From: Amanita rubescens
Lineage: Eukaryota; Basidiomycota; Agaricomycetes; Agaricales; Amanitaceae
Direction of reading: 5' to 3'
Assembly: GCA_015039365.1 (NCBI GenBank)
Contig: WION01000172.1
Location: 48,016-112,015 of the forward strand
DNA length: 64,000 bases
Part shown: one piece after another, positions 10,198 through 22,078 of the stretch
Numbering within the stretch: the stretch's first letter is position 1
Layout: every line of letters begins with the position of its first letter
Position numbers and translations under genes: made by a program
Notes under the pieces: model-generated
Told to the model about the DNA's origin: nothing
Seen by the model: only the letters and a program-made list of their open reading frames with translations
Database searches by the model: none

Positions 10198-12069
10198 ATG
10201 GTTAACGTTACCTATGATGCCTGTATGTAGCCTCATCCTATATTTTTTCGTTGGAAAACTAATCGACTACCCTTCTATGAAATATAGCCGGCGATCTTAA
10301 TAACGCCTTCGGGTGGTAAACTGGTCGTCTACAACATGGGGGACATAGCTTTCGTCCTCATTAGCACGGTACTCGTCTTCATCATGATACCAGGCGTTGG
10401 ATTTTTCTATTCGGGCTTGCTACGCCGTAAAAACGCGCTGTCGATGATACATATGAGTATGGTGTCAGTTGCTGTTGTCACATTCCAGGTGAGTGAACTG
10501 TCTTATATGTGCCAAGAACGCCATTGCTGAGTTTGACCAAGTGGTTCTGGTGGGGCTACTCGCTTGCCTTTAGTGACACCGCCAGCGCGTTCATTGGAGA
10601 TTTGAGTTAGTTCGCTTCCTTTTGTCATTCTGATGCCTGTTACGAGCGTGCATCTAGGATATTTCGCTTTGAAGAACGTCCTTGCTCAGCAATCGGTCGC
10701 GAGCCCCAAAATTCCGGCGATCCTCTTTTGCATCTACCAGTTGATGTTCGCGGCCATTACGTATGCATCAAAGTTCTACATTGTAAACACTCCCTGATGA
10801 CGTGTTTGATCTAGGCCGTGTATCGCCTGTGGTGCTATCGCAGAGCGCGGACGCATGGGGCCTCTAATCGTTTTCATTTTCGTGTGGTCAACTCTCGTTT
10901 ACGACCCCATTGCTTGCTGGACGTGGAATCCTCACGGCTGGTCAGCCAAGCTTGGTGGCCTAGATTTCGCCGGAGGAACTCCGGTCCACATTTCTTCCGG
11001 AACCGCAGCCCTCGCAATCTCCATTTATCTTGGCAAGCGCCGCGGATATGGCACGGATCGCCTTGCTTACAGGCCCCAGAACGTGTCTTACGTCATTCTT
11101 GGCACCGTGTTCCTCTGGTTTGGATGGTTCGGTTTCAACGGTGGTTCCGCTCTTTCTGCAAATCTTCGTGCTGTCCAAGCATCGATCGTTACCAACTTAG
11201 CTACAGCAGTCGCAGCCTTGACTTGGATGCTTTGGGTACGATTTCTCATACTCTAGCCTTCCCCATCATTTAACACGATCTCTACAGGATTACAGGCACG
11301 AGAGCAAGTGGAGCGCTGTAGGTTTCTGCTCAGGTGCCATTTCCGGTCTAGTTGCTATTACCCCTGCCTCTGGTTACGTTGGAGCACGTAAATAGTTGTT
11401 ACTTTCTGTCCTGTCCACCTGTTAACTTGGTTCTTACAGCTGCAGCGGTTGTCTATGGAGTCATGGCCGGCACAGGTATGCAACTTTGCAACCAAACTCA
11501 AGTTCATACTGAACGTCGACGACACCCTCGATGTCAGTTGCTCCGCGATTAATTTTACATTAACTAATCAGTTTTTTTAGATCTTCGCCTCCCATGCTAT
11601 CGGCGGTGTCATCGGAAACTTATTGACTGGCTTCTTCGCGCAAGTCAAGCGTTCGCCGAATTTGATGGTATCACCGCGATTCCTGGAGGTTGGATGGACC
11701 AGTCATTGGGTACAACTCGGAATTCAGCTCGCCGATTCAACATCCGGTATGGCTTGGTCCTTCACAGTAACTGTGCGTCGTTATACTCTCCGCCCTGTTC
11801 GTTGCTAACAATAGTGATAGACCATCATTCTATGGGTCATGCACTTCATTCCTGGGCTCTCTATGCGCGGGTCTGAAGAAGCTGAAATCCTTGGCATTGA
11901 CGATGCGGAAATGGGCGAGTATGCATATGACTACGTCGGTCTTGAAACAGAAATTGGTCACGTCATACCTCCTGCAGGAGAGATTACCACAGAGGTCGAG
12001 CAGAAGACAATTTCGAGTGCCCAGGAATCGCGAAAATCAGTAGATGAGAAATCCCGAGCTCAAGATTGA
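10198..12069 (+). CDS. AMT/MEP-family ammonium transporter
   Basis: This is a plasma-membrane ammonium permease with 11 predicted helices. Exons in order encode MVNVTYDA, GDIAFVLISTVLVFIMIPGV, then FFYSGLLRRKNALSMI, the AIAERGRMGPLIVF segment, the signature DFAGGTPVHISSGTAAL, GFNGGSAL and YGVMAG. They continue with the CNFATKLKFILNVDD loop, the HAIGG...GNLLTG helix and a Glu-rich cytosolic tail after MHFIPGLSMRGSEEAE. The family frame is broken four times: surplus G at 10311-10313 and at 11475-11476, a missing base near 11646, and a surplus C at 11699-11700. The gene is otherwise fully collinear with fungal Mep/Ump proteins. It is either a recently inactivated gene or a sequence with uncorrected indels; the four isolated events in perfect context favour the second. 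Confidence 0.95.
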
Positions 12070-13309
12070 GGGATGGTCATCCGTATATCCCTTCTTTCGC
12101 CTCTTAATATGTATAGCTTAAAAGGTTTGCAAGATATTAGCATGCATTCCTTTTACTCGATACAAGCCCTTTGCCATTAGTATCGTTTTGTACAAGTTGC
12201 TAAGATTTTAGAACATGTCCTGATATCATAGCTAAGTAATTAGACTCTGAAGCGACATTGATGGAGATAAGTTCCTCAGGATTAACAAACAAGCGTAGCT
12301 CCACAAGTTCCTGGCAGAAGGAATATAATTGAGGCAGCTGATCAAACTACCAAATGGGATGGCTTATCAGTGCATTCACATGCCATCGTTTTGACCATCA
12401 GTATTTCTGTGATGGTGGGTACAAATACACGTGAGGCCTTGTCATGTCAGGGTCTATTCACGACGCCACTGAACAGAAGAACATATGGCAAGCTATGGCA
12501 AGCGAAATACTATAGCCAAACTAGCATATTTTTTTAAGGTTTCCCCGGATATCGTGGATTTCACCATGCCAAAGCAAGCTGTCTGACAACTGTTGGAATC
12601 AGAGAAACGGCCGTCTCGGTGATAAGCTTTTGGCTGGGAACACAGAAGTGCTGGAGGCGGTACCGGTGTAACGAACAATACGAACTTCAAGGACCATCGG
12701 ACGTGGAAACAACATACTATTGACAATGAGTTTGTGTGAACGTCTCTACAGAATACTAGTGGACTCCTGGTTTTACCTGAACACAGCTAGGACCTCCTCG
12801 CTCGCCTAGTACGCCAGCATGGGATATTAGGAGATAAAAAAAACAGCGTATGGTGCACGTGAAAAGCACCCGAAGAATTGCCCACGGTTATATAAGTAGA
12901 ACAATCGCGCGCTGATAGAGCGGAACGTTAGTCACAGTGAGCTACGCCACTGTCGAGTGGGTTTGGAACATTGAATTTGATGCACGAGGCGTGGTGGTAG
13001 GCCTGACATAGTACTCGATCGTCAGGTTTGTGTAGGACGCAGGATCCGAAGTGTTATGTCTTCCATTGTACAAGCTAATATTAGAAGATCAATAATACAC
13101 CTATTGGTCTGGTCAGGTACTAGGCTCCTTTTCCAGGCATCTTTCATCTCACGGCGGTAGGAGTCGTTTCACCGTAGAGCGCTCTATAAGCGCGGCCCCC
13201 GCGCGCGTGCGCATTGATGGAGTTGATGATCTGATCGCGGCAAGAATAAACACGGTGTTTACTGTATTTGGAAGCCAGTCTAACCCTAGCGACTCAACGG
13301 ACAATAGGA
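12070..13309. other. Intergenic region
   Basis: The region separates two transporter genes on the same strand. A 77-codon minus-strand frame near 12.5-12.7 kb has no support. There is a run of alternating purine-pyrimidine GC steps (CGCGCGCGTGCGC) near 13200. Otherwise I see only unstructured sequence that would hold the promoter of the MFS gene. Confidence 0.4.
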
Positions 13310-15481
13310 ATGACTGACGCTCAGCACGATGAGACCTCGCGCCTTCTTCCGCCGAGCGAAGGCATTTCTTCTTATGCTGGAACGAGCTCTAATGCCAACG
13401 AGTCAGAACATTCTCGCAGAAACAGTCCCCGCCCTTGAAGTACAGAATGAGTCATATCTGGCATACGTTCGAGATTCCTTCGCGCTTGTAGTCTTTCTGT
13501 CTAATCATATTTCATAGGTTATTCCTATGGCGGTAGGTATACTCCTCGTTGCCATGGATGGAACCATTGTCCTATCCTGTACGAATCGTGTACCTCAGCA
13601 TTTCTCATGTTCAAAACGACTTTATGTTATAGCGTACGCCTCTATTGGTAGCGAATTAAACCAATTACAGAACACGAGCTGGATAGCAACAGCGTACTTG
13701 TTGACTCAGACCAGTTTTCAGTGCGTCTACTGCCGTCTCTGGTGTCTTACTGCCCAAGTGAACCGTATACTTCTCCAGGCCTCTGTCCGGAAAACTTAGC
13801 GATATATTTGGTCGAAAAACATGTCTGTTGACATCTTATGCGATCTTCTCTGTTGGATCTTTGCTCTGTGGCTTATCGACCTCGATGACGCAACTCATCG
13901 TATCCAGAGCAATAGCTGGCGTTGGAGGAGGGGGGATGACAGCGTACGTCTAGGTTATAACCTTCTTCCATTATTGACCCAAGCACAGATTGGTCACGAT
14001 TATCATGTCCGATGTCGTTCCATTGCGCGTTCGAGGAACTTGGCAAGGTAGACTGCATATTCTCTCCCGTGATGTCCGTCGCCTCCTAACATTTCTTAGG
14101 ATACTTAATATCGTTTTCGCTACCGGATCTGCAATTGGCGCCCCTCTGGGCGGCTTCCTCACAGATAATATAGGTTGGCGGTGGTAAGTTCTTCAAATCT
14201 TTGCCTCATTCTCAGCCAGTTGACACATACAAGGGCATTCTTGATGCAAGTCCCGCTATGTATCGTTGCGTTTGCCTCAGTGTCACTAACTCTCCATCTG
14301 CCTGCGAACGAACAAAATGAGTTTATCCGCCAACATCAAGCGTGTGGACTTTGGGGGGGCGATCACACTCGTTTTGGCCATCTTCTTCCTATTGTTTGGT
14401 CTTGACAGAGGCGGAAATATATCCTGGTTCGACCAACTCACATTAGGCTCGCTCATCGCTTTCAGCGTTTCTACAGCCCTGTTTCTATTTTTTGAGGCGT
14501 CTGTAGCGACGGAGCCGTTCGTTCCGGCAAGAATAGCCACCAATTATTCTCTGCTATCCTGCTACCTCGTTAACTTCTTTGCCTCGGCTGCATCATTAGC
14601 TCAAATCTTCTACATATCGTTGTTTTATCAAGCAGTTCAAGGGAAAACAGTTTCAGAATCGAGCTTTTGGCTCGTCATTTGCGTCTTCGGAGCTACGATT
14701 GGATCTTTGTCAGGTGGTCTTACGATTCAACGTGTGGGGAAATTTTATGCTATCACGGTACTCGGCAACTTCCTCCTATTTGCGGGGGCGTGCATCGTGC
14801 TCTTTTCTAGCGGGGTTATCGGTATCTCTACGCTTGGCATTGCTATTGGTACTGTTTTTGTGATTTCAAATAGTATGCATTGTAGCTTATGCATTATGGG
14901 GCATCACCAGGTTTGGCCGTCACCAGCATCGGCAATGGTGAGCACAACAACCCTGATTACTTCTGAAATTAATTGCATTGATGTGACAACAGGCAGCAGC
15001 ATCACCACGATTCTCGTCGCCATAATAGCGAACGCTGGGCAGGCAGATCAAGCCATCGCGACTGCTGGTAGGTGTCGCTCGAGTTAATATTCTGAGAATT
15101 TATTCAAATGATTCATTCCAGTTTCATACCTCTTTCGGACTTCGGGATGCGTCATTGGCATATCCGTGGGTAGCACAATTTTCCAGGGTACGCTACGCCA
15201 TTTGTTACGTCTAAGATTATCAGGAAAAGATGCGCAGGAGGTAAGCAAGATATTCGGAAACGTTATGACGGTCCCTGACTATAACATGAAAGATTGTAAA
15301 ACGCGTCAGAGAATCTCTCAACTACTTGAACCAACTAGATCCCCATACTAAGGCGATTGTCGTCCGTTCATACGTGCATGCCCTTGAAGCCACATTCCTC
15401 TTCACTGTCGTTATGGCCGCTTTTGCAGCATTCTTTTCTTTGTTCGTGAAGGAAAAAGAGCTGACTCACCCACGGTCATGA
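13310..15481 (+). CDS. MFS antiporter, DHA2/Vba-like 14-TM type
   Basis: This is a drug:H+ antiporter or vacuolar basic amino acid transporter of the 14-helix MFS class. After an acidic N-terminus (MTDAQHDETSRLLPPSEG) come IPMAVGILLVAMDGTIV, then ELNQLQNTSWIATAYLLTQT and the loop GKLSDIFGRKTC (motif A). These are followed by AIAGVGGGGMTA, ATGSAIGAPLGGFLTDNIGW (motif C-like) and DFGGAITLVLAIFFLLFGLD. Later helices include TSGCVIGISVGSTIFQGTLR, and the tail ends KEKELTHPRS. About ten short introns are needed. The frame slips at a C run near 13428-13432 (surplus), at the exon start near 14100 (one base short) and at AAAA 14314-14317 (surplus). The substrate cannot be assigned. Confidence 0.92.
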
Positions 15482-16002
15482 CATACCATCATGACATGCT
15501 GGTCTCGTCGTCTATATCTTAATCATCAGCGGTGATTAGTGGGCTATTCCCACCAAATTAGAAAAAAAATATTAGAAGCCAAAAATTATATGTGACGAAC
15601 GAGGAGCCGCATCAATAGTCTAGATCATTGGATTACTGAGTTTGGCTTTAAAATCACAAATTCCAAGTAAATGGCGTCAATGGCATGGATGACGAAGTAA
15701 CATATGTCAAAGAAATCGTTAAAAGTTTACTAGTTACTAACTACAGGATCATTATTCCACAGAAGATCAAAGTGGATTGATCAATTGACAATCTAGTCAT
15801 CTACCTATCAGGGCATCCATCAACCTGGGATATAGATCAATCCGCTTTGACAGAATATCAGTAGACTTGTACACTGTTCGGATCCCAAGAAGGATGAAGC
15901 ATACCCTTTTCGGTCCGGTAGGATATTAATACACCCGCGCCCCTCGGTCCGGATTTCATTGAAAATAATCCAGGCTGACAGCGCAACCATCGATCAGAAG
16001 AT
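15482..16002. other. Intergenic region
   Basis: This A/T-rich spacer holds the 3' flank of the MFS gene and the promoter of the aldolase gene. No gene is supported. Confidence 0.4.
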
Positions 16003-17037
16003 ATGGTAGCCCACACAGCTGCGCGCTGCGTTCAATGCTGGTAAGAAGACTTTCGGGGCATGGCTTACCATTCCAGGATATATTCACGCTCGCACTGTCG
16101 CGCAATCAAGCCCACACTTGTCATGGGTGGTGATTGATTGCGAGCATGGGCTGATTTCATTAAATCCTGGAGCATTCGAGAGCGTCAATGGAATATTATC
16201 TGCTTCCTCTGATGGTTCTCCAAGCGCCGTGGTTCGCATTCCGGCCACTGGAGACTCCGATAGTACCAGCTGGCAGATTAAACTCGCCTTGGATGCCGGA
16301 GCTCACGGACTTGTGGTACCGATGGTTCGTCCGCTTTGATATTTTCCGCTGAGAATGCTGGGCCGAGGCTTCATCTCAGGTGTCGACCGCTGAGAAAGCC
16401 CGAGAGATCGCGATGTACAGCCGATTTCCGCCTGTTGGGAAGCGGGGTCTGGGAAGCCCGTTTGTCCATGGAACCTGGGGCCTGAAGATGGAGGAGTATG
16501 TGAAAGCCGCAAATGACCACGTTCTCGTAATCGTACAAATTGAGACCAAAGAGGGTGTTCAGAATATTGACAAGATCGTAGATGTCGACGGAATTGGTGA
16601 GTAGTTCGTATTTTATTACGGGGCCGCTTACCAATGTCATATACGCCATTAGATGTAATATTCATAGGACCATACGATCTGTCACTCTCGCTTGGGTACC
16701 CCCCACCATCCCCAGATCCTCATCCTGACGTCGAACAAATAATACAGCGTATCCTGAAAGTAACCCACGGAGCCGGAAAGAAATGGTATTAACTTCGTTA
16801 TTTCTTGTATTTTGGGTAACCTGGTCGATTCGGTTAGTGCTATTTTTTGCTCATCAGGGGCTCAAGGCGCCAGGCGGGCCACTGAGGGATTTGACATGGT
16901 GTGTTCGCCTTGAAACTCTCGTTAAATGCATTCAACGGATAACGGGATGACAGATTAATGTAACTACCGATACAGGTTCCATGACCGAGGCCATTTCGGG
17001 TCACTTGGAATCAGCGGTCAGGGGTGCCGAGGAATAA
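16003..17037 (+). CDS. HpcH/HpaI aldolase/citrate lyase family protein
   Basis: This is a metal-dependent class II aldolase of the 2-keto-3-deoxy acid type, which cleaves or forms hydroxy-keto acids such as 4-hydroxy-2-oxoheptanedioate or 2-keto-3-deoxyrhamnonate. Motifs are KKTFGAWLTIPG, the catalytic-loop WVVIDCEHGL, DAGAHGLVVPM, then RFPPVGKRGLGSPFV, IVQIETKEGVQNID (metal-binding Glu), IGPYDLSLSLG with the metal-binding Asp, and a last exon TTDTGSMTEA. Five introns join in frame. The presumed start ATG (MVAHT) is one base out of phase with LRAAFNAGKKTF, around 16011-16016, so a surplus base or another start must be assumed. Its length of about 260 residues fits the family. Confidence 0.9.
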
Positions 17038-17615
17038 TGGAAAAATAAGATCATGTAGTGTGCGGTGGCAAGGAAGTGTTAATTGTTCGACATAAATTTA
17101 CCTTTTCATTTGCTTCGGGTCAAGGATCAATGACGTCCAACAGAAGCTGCCCACACGCGAAGCCCCTTGAGAGAATTTTAATTTTAGTATGCCGTATCCA
17201 GAGAGCCCGTTTATTCATTATTCGTGGCGATTTCTCATGTTTTGAGTTTTGTTTTCGGACGAACCAGTGGATAATTTTGTCCTGCTTAAAACCGCAAAGT
17301 AGGACACGTTCAACTTAACGAGATCAAATGTTAGTCGCCACTAAATAATGAGGTAACAAGTTGACAACTGCGTCGAGGTAGATGAGGTCCTCGGCTTAGG
17401 CCTATAGTTGGCCGCGGGGAAGGTAGATATTTTTTTTCGCATCGACTGTTCGTGAGTTTGCCATTCTCACTTGAAAATCGTGTTCGCACCAGCCTTCGAA
17501 AGTTCTGATTTACGCAAGTGTTGCTGACGCAGTCATAGCAACGTCAGAATTAGAACTCCGACTCACAGCTTTCACTTTCGACTTGCGATTCTACGAAATC
17601 CCAAGGGCACTCGAA
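17038..17615. other. Intergenic region
   Basis: Only short unsupported frames are present. The region holds the promoter of the small membrane protein gene that follows. Confidence 0.35.
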
Positions 17616-17876
17616 ATGTCTTCAGCCAAATACCAGAGACTTCCGACGACAGACAACCCGACTGGGGGCGAGAAGAACTCGCCGCGGTCGTCGTTTGACG
17701 CCTCCACGTCATCATATACGGCAGATACACGTTTCCACCAGCCAACTCCTTCACCATATGCGCGCGCAGCACTTTTGATCTTCATTGTTTTCATGTTTTG
17801 GTTGGCCTTTGCCATGCGGAAGTTGATGTGGTTGGGCGGTTCTGCACCGCCTCCTGGTGTCGAAGTCATCTTCTGA
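17616..17876 (+). CDS. Small single-pass membrane protein, unknown family
   Basis: This is an intronless 86-codon frame. It starts MSSAKYQRLPTTDNPTGGEK, continues with a Ser/Thr-rich polar stretch, then a single strong membrane segment (ARAALLIFIVFMFWLAFAM) and a short tail with APPPGVEVIF. The polar N-terminus followed by one C-terminal helix suggests a tail-anchored or type II small membrane protein. The frame is open for 11 further codons upstream, but the chosen ATG gives the cleaner polar start. No homologue is recognised. The support is composition and the helix, not family evidence. Confidence 0.55.
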   Translation: MSSAKYQRLPTTDNPTGGEKNSPRSSFDASTSSYTADTRFHQPTPSPYARAALLIFIVFMFWLAFAMRKLMWLGGSAPPPGVEVIF

Positions 17877-18226
17877 GTTTAACTACTGGCACCCGTACGT
17901 CTAACATGCCTTCACGTCAAGCTCTAGTGCTCAAATGTTTGTATAGAAGGTACTACTCTGCCTACGACAGTACGAACAAGGAAGACTTGCGAGTGCATAA
18001 CCACACTCGTTTACTCCTAACCTATACCATTCAATGGGACTACATTAGCTATGATATTTCTCAGACGTTCCACTAGATAACGTGTGTTCTATAAGCAGGT
18101 GCAGTTTTCAAATAACCGGAATTCCCGGGGTATAGTGTCTTAGTATAATTAGAAAAGTCTACATCTGGAGAGGGATTCAGAAGATCACGGTGCGCTGTAC
18201 ATTGTAACAATACATACTGGTTAGGG

Positions 18227-19063
18227 TCAAGCCTTCGCCTTTTTGTTGCGAGACTTTGAGCGTGCCTTTCTTTTTCGTTTGGGTGTCGGTTTAGGTGTCG
18301 CAGTCGAACTCATAGTGGGTTCGGCTCCTCGGATGCGGATTCGGCCGTCCTTCAATGTCTCTGTTACAATGGGACTTGCAGCTGGTCTAAACCTGTGCTC
18401 CTTTGAGTACCTGTAATTCAGGAGTACACGACCGCGTGATTAAGGGTATCAATCAAGTTGCTTCACACTGACCTCTTGGCATATATAACCTTGGGCTTTG
18501 ACTGCGCATTTTGATGCGTTGAAATAAGGAGACCCAACAGGATGGCAATAATGGCGATAATCGTGGCTATTTTCCTGTGTCCTGTGCCAGAGGGGAGTTC
18601 TGACGAACTTTGGGCATGCGTCCGGGTCTCATCTGCTTCAGATTCGTATTCTTCTTCGTCCCCCTCGTCCTGTTCCTGCACGTCTGGTATCTCGTCCCGA
18701 AAGTCTTCGAGCAATTCATGAGGCTCGTCTTCCACCTTCATGGTTGGCCAGCGTATTGGAATGCCGCGTAGATACAAAAGAAATAAGATTATAAACTCCG
18801 ACGAACTCAGCATTCTGAAACTTCTGAGTGCTGCGGCCACAGCATCAACGACGTCGACGTGACGGCAATGCCCGCAGTAGACTGCTACCGCATTGCCCGT
18901 GTCCTATTTGTGGTTAATAGTTTAGATCTTTAGGACCTGAGCTACCTGAGAATGGAGCACTGGGGAATCCCAATATTGAGACAATTTTTTCCAGATAGTC
19001 GTCTGTTGTTTGAGGCACCGTACCACATTCAAGATAGGGTTAATTGTATAGGTATCACCGAAC
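18227..19063 (-). CDS. Unknown single-pass membrane protein with basic C-terminus, 5' end not found
   Basis: Three exons can be joined. The first begins after a TTTTCAG acceptor with FGDTYTINPILNVVRCLKQQ. The second runs from DTGNAVAVYCGHCRHVDVVD through RGIPIRWPTMKVEDEP, an acidic stretch, and a membrane helix (KIATIIAIIAILLGLLI). The third reads YSKEHRFRPAASPIVTETLK and ends in a Lys/Arg-rich tail (KPTPKRKRKARSKSRNKKAK). The splice phases agree. The first exon is probably further upstream in an A/T-rich stretch, where I could not identify it. I do not recognise the family; the acidic loop, single helix and basic tail could suit a nuclear-envelope or ER protein, but that is inference. Confidence 0.5.
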
Positions 19064-19245
19064 CTGAAAACATGGTGAAACGCGCCAGGCGCTATTTAAT
19101 TAACTACAAACTCTTGAATCTATGCATAATAAATAAATAAATATTTAAATTACGTGATAATCTAATAACCCAAGACAATAGTTTGCGGCGACAGTGGATA
19201 TAAGTTATGGAGTAAGTTACGATTGAAAAGAAATAAATGATTCTG

Positions 19246-21116
19246 TCATGACCAAAGTTCTGGCGAAAAGTAGCTTGTGACTTCCCAGCCTTTTCCTTTG
19301 TAGGCCAACGTAACATATGTATGGATGCCTTTGTGCGCTTTCAAAGCTCGATGATCACTGCATCCGCGATCAATAACCCACCTAAACAGAGAAAATGGTC
19401 TCATACTCACAATACTTTAGACACTTCTCGAGAAACCCAACCATTGGGTACGTCTTTGCCCTCTGCTCCGTAGACTTGCTCAACAGCATTGCATATCTGC
19501 AAGTCATTTCGACAGTAACGTCTAAAAACCGACATCAATGAAGCGTACTAGAAACAATATTGGGACGAAAATACTTACGAGACTGGCAAATAAATTTTGG
19601 GAAGCGGGATATCCATGCCGGGGTGCAGTGAGAAGTAATAGAGCAACCCCCCTGTAGGGTGCTGAACATTGCGCTTGCTCAGTCTTCCCTTATTTCGTAT
19701 ATCTGAACTGGCGGAGAGTTCCAGCTGACGACCCGTCGTCGAACCGTAGCAAGGGAATAAGTGATTCCATAAGATCTCCAAATGAGCTAAGGCATCTGTC
19801 ATTGACGATGATGAGATTGTTCCCCCGAGTGTGAGCGTTCGACAGGCATCTGCCCACGAGGCACCCTCTTTTGGCCTGCAGTATATCTGGATAAAAATAA
19901 CGCTGCAATCAGATATCATGATTCAACCCGATGAAATTAGTTCATTTTACCTTTAGCCTGTTGACGCTGCTAGCCACGCAGTCCACGGAAAATATCTCTA
20001 TACGTGGCCTATAGGGCTCATCCAAGTTGTTGATGAAAGAAATGAGGACGATCAAGGGGAGCCACGAGTGATGGATTTAATGAAGGCATCAGTGTTCTCA
20101 GACGATTCCAATCCGAGTCCCACAACTGAATGGGCCTTTGCCGGGGGTTGATATTTATAGTGGCCAGGGGCGCTCTGGGGGCCGGAATGTAATACGCTTT
20201 GAGCGTAATGTGACCGGATGAGGAAAAGTCGAAGCCTTAGGTGTAGCGGCGTTAATAAATAGGCGGGAAGATGCGCTTATCTCCACATACCGACAAAGAA
20301 TTTGCTGCCCTCAGGAATTCGAGATTCCACGGCGTCAGGAAAAAGGAATTTCTCCAACGTTTTACTCCAGGCCATTGCGTCATCTTGGGATTTGACGATG
20401 CCGAGACTTCCAAGAGGCGAAACAAGGTAATCAAGGACATCACCGCCACAGAGCTGTTGTCCATTTCGAGGGTCTCTGAAAAGGTTGTGAGCCCATGAGA
20501 TATCAAAGGGAAGGAATATCACGGACATAGGTTCTATAGCAAATCTGATTTGACGATCAACTCCCTTTTGTGATGCACCTGAGTTCGGGACGATCCAACT
20601 CAACTCGACGGGGCTGCCATCAAATGTCATGAAAGAACCCCGATTTGTGTCATGCGGTCCCATCATTCCAATAACCCTCGCGTAGACGAAGGTCAGAAAC
20701 CGACACTGAACATCGAGCGGAAATGAAGCCGTCTCAAGCATATTCGCAAAAGGCTTTGCAAATTTCTGCCAAAAGAAAGAGCCCTGCTCGGACATGGGGA
20801 GGAGCTTAACGTACGATAAGATAAGTGATATGACGCAATAAACGAATCATGACATACTTTAGATAGTAAGCTGAAGATAACTGGATCTTTATGATTTTGT
20901 TGATGAGAGCAGAAATGCTCCCATTGAAGAGGGAAGTCGGTTCCCAACATAGAAAGGACAGTATCCTTGACGATGTCCTCGACAGGCCCGTTAGACCGTC
21001 GATGAATATGATGGAACTGGCCCCTAACTTGAGCTGAGATAATGTTAACATCGAATTGGGACGATTTGCGGGAAGGATTTACCTATAAACCGCGAGTCGA
21101 TAGCTAGACTATCCAT
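19246..21116 (-). CDS. DMATS-type aromatic prenyltransferase
   Basis: This is a fungal dimethylallyl-tryptophan-synthase-like enzyme. Such enzymes transfer a prenyl group from DMAPP to indoles or other aromatic rings without a DDxxD motif. The protein starts MDSLAIDSRFIAQVRGQF. Exons then give FFWQKFAKPFANMLETASFP, GSPVELSWIVPN, FVGFDFSSSGHITLKAYYIP, the conserved IFSVDCVASSVNRLKIYCR, TLTLGGT, HPGMDIPLPKIYLPV followed by RYCRND, and a last exon VTLAYKGKGWEVTSYFSPEL. This reproduces the DMATS order over about 430 residues with seven or eight introns. One surplus base in the run GGGG at 20056-20059 (plus strand) breaks the frame between the KAYYIP and FSVDC segments. No other secondary-metabolism gene is adjacent. 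Confidence 0.88.
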
Positions 21117-22078
21117 GGGTGAGTTGTGATAGTTGGACTCGGCGACCCTCAGGCCATTTATGCGTTTCGCAAAGTTTGGCATCCAGGCTCATTCTGATTC
21201 ACACCGCCGGAATACAATGGACACCTTGCACAGAGTAAGCGGATAAGCAGGGGCCGTGAAAGTTATCCACGAAAGACTATCGGCGAACGGGTGTGCGAGG
21301 CGATGTGGATCTTGCCGCGGTATGTATCAGACGATGACAGGTCGACATCGATGCTCTGCCCTGGCATTGTTTCGTCCGTTTCATAGAGATCCCCCAAATA
21401 TCCGAATGGCAAAAATAAAACTGATTTTGGATTATCATGCGGAAGCGATCCAAAAGGCCGTAGGGTCGAAGTCATTTGAGAAGTAAATCCCTGCACGAAA
21501 AAGGCACATCAACAGACGGGCCTCCAGATCAAGTTGTCGTTGAAACGGTAACATCTCCGGCGGGCATCGCACCTGGGCGGCGCCGCGTCCTTGTACAAAT
21601 CTGCCGCAGAGGAGTCAGCAGTCGGATACTAAAGTGGCTGCATAACAAGGACACCGGTAGAGTCTTTTCCAATGGATGTGGGCGCTACACAGCAACAGTG
21701 TTAGACTCCCATTAGTTGAGTAATAACCCAATTGATCTTGCCACGTTGAGATGGTTGAAATGATCGGAGATGACATCACGAAACGGACCCGGTAGGGACG
21801 AGCATACGGAGATCCTCGATCCAGTTTGAATTCAGACCTGAGCGCTCGCTGAGTTGACAGACGGCCCGCTAACAGTGCCTTGAGGCACAAGATGCTGACT
21901 CGAATTGAGCCCCGAGCTCATGGCTCGTGGGAAGACGGTGTTTACCAGTATTTGTCAAGACCCTCCGAAAGGGGCGGTTGTGGAATTGCCCGAATGGGAC
22001 AGACTTGGAACGCTGGACTTCGATTCTCATGGTAAGTCCAAGTTTGAGCTTTTTTGGTCTATCATCTGATCTCGAACC
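21117..22078. other. Intergenic region with weak coding traces
   Basis: Open frames of 70-90 codons exist on both strands (for example 21263-21496 and 21615-21890, minus strand), but none joins convincingly and no domain is visible. The region contains the promoters of the DMATS gene (minus) and the IES2-like gene (plus). Confidence 0.35.

Noticed and set aside
13190..13213. Z-DNA-type GC alternation as a regulatory element
   Set aside because: The alternating stretch is only about a dozen bases, and nothing nearby supports a function.
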